Origin: Takakia lepidozioides
Lineage: Eukaryota > Streptophyta > Takakiopsida > Takakiales > Takakiaceae
Reading direction: 5' to 3'
NCBI GenBank assembly: GCA_030704615.1
Contig: CM060731.1
Location: 83,492,756-83,556,755 of the forward strand
Length of the DNA: 64,000 nucleotides
A program made the position numbers and the translations under genes. Below, piece after piece: positions 58,030 to 64,000 of the stretch (the first letter of the stretch is position 1; each line of letters opens with the position of its first letter). The notes under the pieces are model-generated. The model was not told the origin of the DNA, searched no databases, and saw only the letters and a program-made list of their open reading frames with translations.

Positions 58030-58399
58030 TATGAAGTTTTCTTTTGGTTTAATTCTGGGCCAAATTTGAAATGGGATGGTTGTGTGTCCTTGTTGTCCTG
58101 TTTGCAATGTGTGCGTGGAATTCACATTCATGGTTACAAACTATTGTTGGAGATGGGGGTTGCATGGACTGCCTGGATTGTTCCTTCAATCTATTTAGTG
58201 TTTTGTGGACCTCACAGACTTAAGTACATTGCGAAAACAAACAAACCACTTTGGTTCGTGTAGAGCATCCTCGCATCATTTGCTAGTTGGTCCCCAAACT
58301 ATTCCTGCTAGAAGAATGGTTGGTGAATCCATCACGGTGAAGTCCACCTCATCAAAAACTGTTCAGGCATTCTCAATTCTACCCAAATCAACCCGCAGA

Positions 58400-58552
58400 A
58401 ATAGGTGACACCACTCGGAAATAGGTGACATCCGCGGAAATAGGCACTGTTTGCATGCTGACGTGGCGTGAGCCTGTGCTGGGCTCACGCTTTCCTGGGC
58501 TCACAGGCTCACGCCTCCGGGCTCACGGAATAGCACCCCCCTACCCAAACCA
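58400..58552 (-). repeat. F A-like terminus
   Basis: Three GAAATAGG motifs, then GCTCACG iterations and GGAATAGCACC plus a C run. Compared with E3's right end, the order GCTCA(T/C)GCTTT, GCTCA(T/C)G, AATAGCA is kept, but the GGAAATAGG motif is on the opposite strand. Confidence 0.5.
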
Positions 58553-58661
58553 CCTTATGGAATTACACAGGTTGGCAACCCCCTAAATCATTTCACCTTC
58601 TATTTGTCGCATGTGCATTAATGAGGTGGATTCGATGCAACGTATGTAATTCACTAATTGT

Positions 58662-58679
58662 TGGGGGGGGGGGGGGGGG
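58662..58679. repeat. G homopolymer
   Basis: About 18 consecutive G, just upstream of an acceptor-like ATAG. Confidence 0.9.
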
Positions 58680-58683
58680 ATAG

Positions 58684-59197
58684 GTATCGTGGGATGCACT
58701 CATTGCAGGAGAGTATGATGCCGCAAACAAGGCCAAATTTGACCGGGCACGCGAAGCAACAACAGTCCGCCTTGACAAGCACAAATCCACACACAAGTGG
58801 GGCACCGGCCGATCCAAGGGTTTTATCTTGCGATTTGTAAGTCATACTTCCCTATGGATTTTGTTATGACTTCTTTCTGGCTCCATCATCGCGAAGAACT
58901 GACTTTAATTTGTGGCATGTGTAGCAACGCGCGTTTGAGAGGAAGCCATCTCTGGTAGAGTACAACTACGCCAAGGAACATGGTTGGCAATCCCTCATGA
59001 AGAACATGGCCAACACGGAGGGGATGAGTGCACTACAGGGCACTAGTATGGATGAGATCGGGGGTCATGGCCAGGGATTGGATGAGAGCTCTGCGGGACT
59101 TAGGGGAACGCCGCCTCATTTAGGTGCTCTAGCAAAGGGCGCGGAGTTATCAGGCTCATCGGATAGCTCTGAGTCCTCCACTGAGGATGAGGGATGA
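58684..59197 (+). pseudogene. Two-exon gene fragment, possibly En/Spm Ptta-type
   Basis: Exon 58,684-58,836 ends at gtaagt; exon 58,925-59,197 starts after gtgtag and ends with TGA. It encodes VSWDALIAGEYDAANKAKFD, THKWGTGRSKGFILRFQRAF and ERKPSLVEYNYAKEHGWQSL, then a Gly/Ser/Glu-rich acidic tail. The H-K-W-G-T-G-R-S-K-G-F...F.R..P....Y pattern loosely resembles the plant Ptta/En/Spm domain (H.gGs+sf...+P...e.+). A CACTA-type terminus lies 1 kb downstream, which would fit. No start codon or 5' exons; a host gene cannot be excluded. Confidence 0.35.
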
Positions 59198-59399
59198 GGA
59201 TGACTAGTGCATGTAGGTCCCAAGGTCAGCCTATTGAACCCTTGTGAGCTTTTCAGCTCATTTCTTGTAAATATATTTCCATCTTTACATCTTTCATCTT
59301 ATTCATGTGTCGCACCGTCCTCACCCTCGATTCATGCTTGCTCAATTGTGTACCTGCTAAATCAGAGAAATGGAAGCTATAAGGTCTCCCATCCCCAAA

Positions 59400-60199
59400 A
59401 ACAAAACAAGGCAAAAAACAAAAACCACCCCCAATTCACCCCCAAAATCAACCCCCAAACCCCCCCCCCCCCCCACTAGGTTGCCCTCGCGATTGCAGGA
59501 CGTCGCCATTGGCGACGTGCTTTTTGGGCGGGGGTCGCAAGCTGCGACGGTCCCGCGTCGCAAATCCCATTTGCGGCCGGCAACGCCCGACACCCCCTGC
59601 GACGTGTTTTTTTGGTCCGGGGGTCGCAAGCCGCGACGCCCTGGCATTGCGGAGCCCGCCACCCTGCCTGCGCCACGTCTTTTATTTTTTTGATTAAATA
59701 TTTAAAAAAAAACGACGCTAGAGCGTCGCAAAAACCCACGCCCGGGCGTGGCGGAGCCTGACTCCTGCTCCTGCTGGTTTTTTTTTTTGCCACGCCCAAT
59801 AGTCGCTTGGCGTACCACCCGGCTTACGCCACGTGTTTTTGGGTTTTAGGATGGGACTCTTGGGCAGGTTAGAAAAAAAAAGGGGATGCGACGCCGCGCC
59901 GTCGCCCCACCAACGCCGTTGGGTGGAGGGCCGTGACGGCGAGACGTCGCTCGAAGGAGGCCCCTGCCATCGGCGCGGACGGCCCGAAAAGCGACGTCCG
60001 GCAGTCGCGGGAGTTAGGGCGGGGGCTCGCGACCCCCATACGTCGCATTTTTGCGACGTCATTTTGGCGACGCCTATGAGACTGCCGGGCGACGGCCAGG
60101 AGTCGCAAATTCGGCGCCTGCTGCGTGCCCGAAACGCGCGTTTTCTCGATGCGGCGGCGTGGCCCGGACGTCGCAAAGGCCCCCCTTTTCCTGTAGTGA
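59400..60199. mobile_element. CACTA-type right end, CpG-rich
   Basis: The terminus reads CACTACAGGAAAAGGGGG on the minus strand, ending at 60,199. Inside are many GCGACG/CGTCGC motifs (subterminal-like) from 59,495 on, much more GC-rich than the surroundings. A C run at 59,460-59,474 precedes it. I do not find a matching left CACTA end within the window. Confidence 0.5.
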
Positions 60200-60249
60200 A
60201 ACTAATCGTAGTTTCTTTCCACCGTACTTTGTTAATGTGACTCCATCTA

Positions 60250-61055
60250 GATCTCATCTCTCGCGCCGGCGTCCCGTCGTCGCTCCCGGTTCCACCATTC
60301 CAACTGCCAATCCCAGAACCTCACTGGGGTGAGTACAAGCGTCATCTGCCTTACTTCTCGTAGCAACCTCGTTTCCCTCTCTGTGAACAGCGCCGGATAT
60401 ATCTCCAAAAGTTTGTATGCCTCCAACGTAAATGGGCTAAGAATAGTTTCTTGCGACCTTTCGACGTGGTATGCTCCCACCGGTTCTGGTACTCCCTCTT
60501 CTTGTTCGGTATATATTTTGATTACCATAAAGTGTCCCAAATTCCAGACCCAATCATGTTCCCTGAGATTGTTGTGCCCTCTCTCTCCTTCGTTGGGTCT
60601 GCTCATTCCCCTCGCGGATGGTCTAGCGCCCACCTGGCATTGATCATGGCCTTGTAGAACAGGTCTTGCGCTATCCATGCCCACGGACCACCTTCTTTGT
60701 TTTGTAATGCGTGGCGCCTTACATAATGGTCCTCTCCAGGTAACTCTGTTTGGAATTCTCTCCTGATTGCCCCGTTGGTGAGTCGCCAAGTCACACAACC
60801 AGATCTCACCACCACAAACCTATGAATACGTTCTTCCAAGTATTCCAAGTATTTTGCGATGAACAAAATTTTGCTCATATCTTCATCCGTGAAGAGGTCC
60901 GGATATTTCCTCCAAAATGCCACTGCTCTTTGATTAGCATAGGCCTCGTCCCTATGCAACGATGCTTCGTCACGGCCTTTGATTTCCGCCCGGCTCTTAG
61001 GACAAGCTTCTCCTCCCGACCGGTTCTTTTTGCACTCGCAAGATATCCATTCCAA
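60250..61055 (-). pseudogene. Region downstream of LINE ORF1
   Basis: Two overlapping minus-strand frames. One has FWRKYPDLFTDEDMSKILFI, AKYLEYLEERIHRFVVVRSG and HALQNKEGGPWAWIAQDLFY. The next has HDWVWNLGHFMVIKIYTEQE and LEIYPALFTERETRLLREVR. The pattern YP.LFT(D/E)... occurs in both, suggesting an internal duplication. I do not recognise the family. It follows ORF1 through a frame change near 61,050. Confidence 0.4.
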
Positions 61056-61986
61056 GAAGTGTCAGTCTGACCAGTCTTTGTGTTGAGCCTTCCCCCTGTT
61101 TTTCCTTTCCTTTTGCGGTAGTGGCCTCCTGCAGCTGTTGTTCCGTCTGTTTTCCTTTCCCCTTGGAAACAGCAGCCTCCCATTGCTGGTGTGCCCTCTG
61201 CTCTTCCTGCATAGGATCTGTGTATGTTCCTTCCCTACCAGCAGTATGAAGCCGGCATCTGAGTTGCAGTGGATCACTTGGTGCATTGTGCATGGTTTGG
61301 CCTCTCCAGTGAATTGATGAAGGACCTGAATGTGGAGAAGGAGATTGTAAATCCTGCTGCTGATTAGAGCCTGCTGGTGGGTTCCCTCGTTGATCTTGTA
61401 GATGAGAGATGGAGGATGGTGGGGAGCGCTTGTGTTTAGCCGTAGGGCAGTCCATTTTAATGTGGCCCAACTGGCCACAGTTGACGCAAGCTGTGTATGT
61501 AGTGTCTTCTATGAGCTGGATTGTGAAGTAGTTGCCCTCCTCGTCTATTGGCAATTTAACAAATTGTGGGAGAACATCTTCGTCTGGCATCATCAAAACA
61601 AATTTGGCACATCCTGTTTCGTGAAGGCGTGAAGCTATAGTCATTGATTTCCAAGCCGGGTCCTGCCTTAGGTTATGTGTATACATCTGAGGGTCAAATA
61701 CAGCCAGACACCCAAGGTATGAACCGAAGTGGCTTGCAATATCCGCCAAGTTTACCAAGTACTGATCTGGGATATATGGGACGGAGACAATGCGAGGGCC
61801 CCATAGTTTTCCATTCCTGTTGCCCATCCTTGGTGACCAAGGAAATATATTGACGTTGAAACCCTTTGTGTGTGGATTAAAAAGTAATGCCACGTTAGCT
61901 GCCTCTTGTGTTTCAAAGACAATAGAGAAAAAGCCTCGAGTCTCCATCTTATCGTTGTTCTGCCTCTGGTTATTTCCGTGAGCCAT
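60997..61986 (-). CDS. LINE ORF1 (DUF4283-like with CCHC)
   Basis: ATG at 61,986-61,984; 329 codons. N-terminal RRM-like DUF4283 pattern: GFFSIVFETQEAANVALLFN, FPWSPRMG, LWGPRIVSVPYIPDQYLVNL, IASHFGSYLG. The zinc knuckle CVNCGQLGHIKMDC is at about residues 167-180. The rest is Gln/Pro/Ser-rich and Lys/Gln-rich. Plant L1-type ORF1 proteins bind the element RNA. No endonuclease or RT domain is visible downstream in the remaining 800 bp, so the element is truncated or chimeric. Confidence 0.75.
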   Translation of the reverse strand: MAHGNNQRQNNDKMETRGFFSIVFETQEAANVALLFNPHTKGFNVNIFPWSPRMGNRNGKLWGPRIVSVPYIPDQYLVNLADIASHFGSYLGCLAVFDPQMYTHNLRQDPAWKSMTIASRLHETGCAKFVLMMPDEDVLPQFVKLPIDEEGNYFTIQLIEDTTYTACVNCGQLGHIKMDCPTAKHKRSPPSSISHLQDQRGNPPAGSNQQQDLQSPSPHSGPSSIHWRGQTMHNAPSDPLQLRCRLHTAGREGTYTDPMQEEQRAHQQWEAAVSKGKGKQTEQQLQEATTAKGKEKQGEGSTQRLVRLTLLGMDILRVQKEPVGRRSLS

Positions 61987-62430
61987 AACGCCGGTAGTAG
62001 CTGAAATCGAGAAATGCAGTAGAAGGCTCGCTAGAGTTACTGAGAGGGAGGCCAGGGGGTCGATAATGTGGAGTATTGCAAAAAAAGAGGGAAAGAGAAG
62101 AAGCGGGAAACGTCTCTGTCGAAAGCGACTGCCTTAATAGTTAGAGACGGCGGAGGCAGACAGATTAGGGATGATACTAGAGTCTGATATGGAGATGAAA
62201 TGAAGCTGGGCATTAGGATGAACAGTGAAGATAGTGTGCTTGGGGAAAACGTAAGGAAAAGACATAATATGCATATCAAACGCAAGCTATGCTTGGTGGC
62301 AAGTGCTTGCCTCGGATCTGTGGGGGTAGCCAGAGGTCGAAGGGAGATAAAAGTGGCGAAGGCGGTGGCCGGATGACCGTTGGGGGTCGTCTCACAGCTC
62401 CGCCATCGCTCCCAGAGCTCCCCCCACTTT
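61987..62430 (-). promoter_or_regulatory. Probable LINE 5' leader
   Basis: Lies upstream of ORF1 on the minus strand and begins near 62,430 with GGGGGGAGCTCTGGGAGCGA, a G-rich start usual for L1-type LINEs. No coding potential seen. Confidence 0.4.
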
Positions 62431-62439
62431 GAAAATGTA

Positions 62440-64000
62440 TTTCATTTAAGTAGTTTTAAACTATATCTCCCCTCTAGTTTATATTAGTTTAATACTATTC
62501 TACAATAATTTAAGAGCCCCAGAAAGAGTATAAAAGAAGGGCAAGGCTTCCTTGTTTCTTCACCTAGTTCATTTGCTTGCTTTGCTCTTGCTTTGTTGTA
62601 GTCTAGTTTGCTAGAGGGAGCCTAGGTCCTAGAGAGTGGAACCTGAAGCTCTCTAGTTTATGAATGTGTTTTCTAGAGCTAAGGCAAGGTGTCTAGCTCA
62701 TTGTAGGCCTTGAGGCCATTTGGTTTTGGTAAAGGAGAAGTTTTGTGAAGCATCAAAGTGTGGAGATTGACTTGGAGACGAGTAGGAGAGCTGGAGGTGG
62801 ACTACCATTGGCGAGTACCAAGGTGGACCGCGTGGAGTGCCACACTATCAAGCTATTAGAGCATCTCAAGCCTTCATTTGCCCTTCAGGTGATTTACCAC
62901 TTCCCTAGTGAGTTCATGTTTTGTGCATTTCCTACCAAGCTAGGAGCTTGAGTAAATATTGGTTTATTTATATTAGTTTCAAGAAATACTAACCCTTTCA
63001 AGAAGAAGGGAAGTCGATGTTCATGATCATTTGATTTGTGAAGTTCAAGTGGAAAGGGGAAGGTCCCCAAGTGAAGACCTCAAAGGGTTTGAGGTCCCTT
63101 TAACCAAGTTCATGGTGGAAATTCTTTTTGTTGTGTTTATTTGTCAATTTTATGCTTAACCAGAGCTAGGGAAGCTCTGAAACTGGCTGGCCAGCAGCCA
63201 AGGTGGCTGAGTTTGAGGGCCTTAAGCCAAACTAATATCCCCAAGGATCAACCAAGGCAAGAGGCCTTTGGGGGGGGAGGTTTGTTTTTGTTTTTGTTTT
63301 TTTTTGGTTTATGAAGCTTTCTTGTCGCTGCCCAGCAGCAGAGCGGGCCGCTGGGCCATAAGAAGATGCGCCATAGCCATTTTCAAATGAGGGAGTATAG
63401 GCAAGGGTGGGAGGCCACGCGCCTCGGGGCATACAGCCGCGGACCCCCACGTTGACTCAAAAGTACTTTCCAGCCATTAAACCAGCACAAGGAGATTGAA
63501 TTTTGGGGGGGGGGGGGGGGGCTATTCCCCCAAGACCCGCTGGGTTCCTATGTACGGCGGACCGCTGACAATCGCACAGACCAGGCTCGGGACTGTCGGT
63601 CCGTTGCACGGACCGCCCCGCGCCGCCCCACGCTGTGCCACGTGGCGGGCGGGGCCTTGGACCGCTAGGCGCTGCCGTCGCGCCTACTTGAGGAGGTGTT
63701 TTCCTACCTTGGATTATTATGTTTTTGTGATACCCCTCTTAGGGGAATTTTTGGTGTATCTTAGGATTGGTGGGGTGATAAATATTGAAACTTGGGGAGG
63801 TTAGAGCTTAGAGAGAGGGGGATTGTATGAGCCATAGCTCAGCCCAAGAAGTTTAGAAGCCCCCGAGATATACACCGAGACAGCGAGGAGGAGAATTTGG
63901 ACGAGAAGTACACTAGCCTTAAAACTAGGCTACAGTGTTAAATAGTGTCAAGCTTAGAGGTAGGGGATGACGGATTCTGGGTATAGAAAAGGTCTCCACT
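62440..64000. other. AT-rich, TATA-bearing region, possible LTR or leader
   Basis: A TATA-like GTATAAAAGAAGG occurs at 62,527-62,539, followed by a purine-rich transcribed-looking segment and no long open frame. G runs occur at 63,270-63,278 and 63,505-63,522. A GC-rich block is at 63,540-63,690. No tRNA primer-binding site or paired LTR found in the window. Confidence 0.3.

Larger units (their letters stand above)
54824..58552 (-). mobile_element. Diverged MULE relative F (truncated)
   Basis: The right end, GGCTCACGGAATAGCACCCC CC at about 58,531-58,552, matches the A-type terminus in design: iterated GTGAGCC replaces ATGAGCGG, then GGTGCTATTCCG. GGAAATAGGTGACA-type repeats lie at 58,400-58,440. 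The gene inside has its 3' end next to this terminus, as in E1. The other end, the ParB-like part and any transposase are missing; the left edge abuts repeat sequence at 54,823. Confidence 0.6.

Noticed and set aside
59030-59045. CACTACAGGGC as the left end of the CpG-rich CACTA element
   Set aside because: It lies within an open coding exon, and the match to the right terminus stops after 9 bases, with no subterminal repeats next to it.

Overview
The window is eukaryotic and reads as a repeat-rich plant nuclear genome. Spliceosomal GT-AG introns are common. It holds a Ty3 retrotransposon with an integrase and an extra third ORF, CACTA (En/Spm) fragments with a DUF4218-type segment, Mutator-like (MULE) elements with a SWIM-finger transposase, LINE remnants, and a decayed tandem array of PLS-type pentatricopeptide (PPR) repeats. 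The PPR style (VVSWSAMLAGYARQG, VDMYAKCGCI) suggests a land plant, probably a seed-free lineage such as a fern or lycophyte; I cannot name the species. No ordinary single-copy host gene is recognisable.

Layout. 1-694 and 13.3-14.5 kb: minus-strand exons of a CACTA TNP1-like gene, split by a complete 12.6-kb MULE-like element E1 (695-13,313), which is bounded by a perfect 9-bp target duplication. 15.2-18.0 kb: PPR pseudogene array. 18.1-19.1 kb: small repeats and tRNA-like SINE heads. 19.1-20.7 kb: CACTA fragment inserted in the third ORF of a Ty3 element. 20.7-29.2 kb: that Ty3 element on the minus strand (gag, protease, RT-RNase H, integrase, extra ORF). 29.2-46.5 kb: a second MULE copy E2, with a deleted third copy E3 nested in it and an inversion. 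46.5-54.8 kb: a long-terminal-inverted-repeat element, a partial second copy of its interior carrying a LINE insertion, and a third small copy. 54.8-58.55 kb: a diverged MULE relative F. 58.7-60.2 kb: a possible CACTA gene and a CACTA-type right end. 60.2-62.4 kb: LINE ORF1 on the minus strand. 62.4-64 kb: AT-rich, TATA-bearing, possibly an LTR or leader.

The main result is the cargo of the MULE family. Besides a forward transposase gene, each full element carries a divergent multi-exon gene. Its N-terminal half contains a ParB/sulfiredoxin-like domain (DGNHR motif). Its C-terminal half looks like a permuted beta-class DNA methyltransferase (motif IV-like LDIPDG before motif I-like LDLTCGTG). 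F carries a diverged homologue with shared intron positions and a similar terminus. Large arrays of short palindromes centred on GGCGCC lie at the same three places in the element copies: an intron of this gene, the shared divergent promoter interval, and the subterminal region of the B end. The assignment of domains and the idea that gene and palindromes work together are inferences from sequence reading alone.
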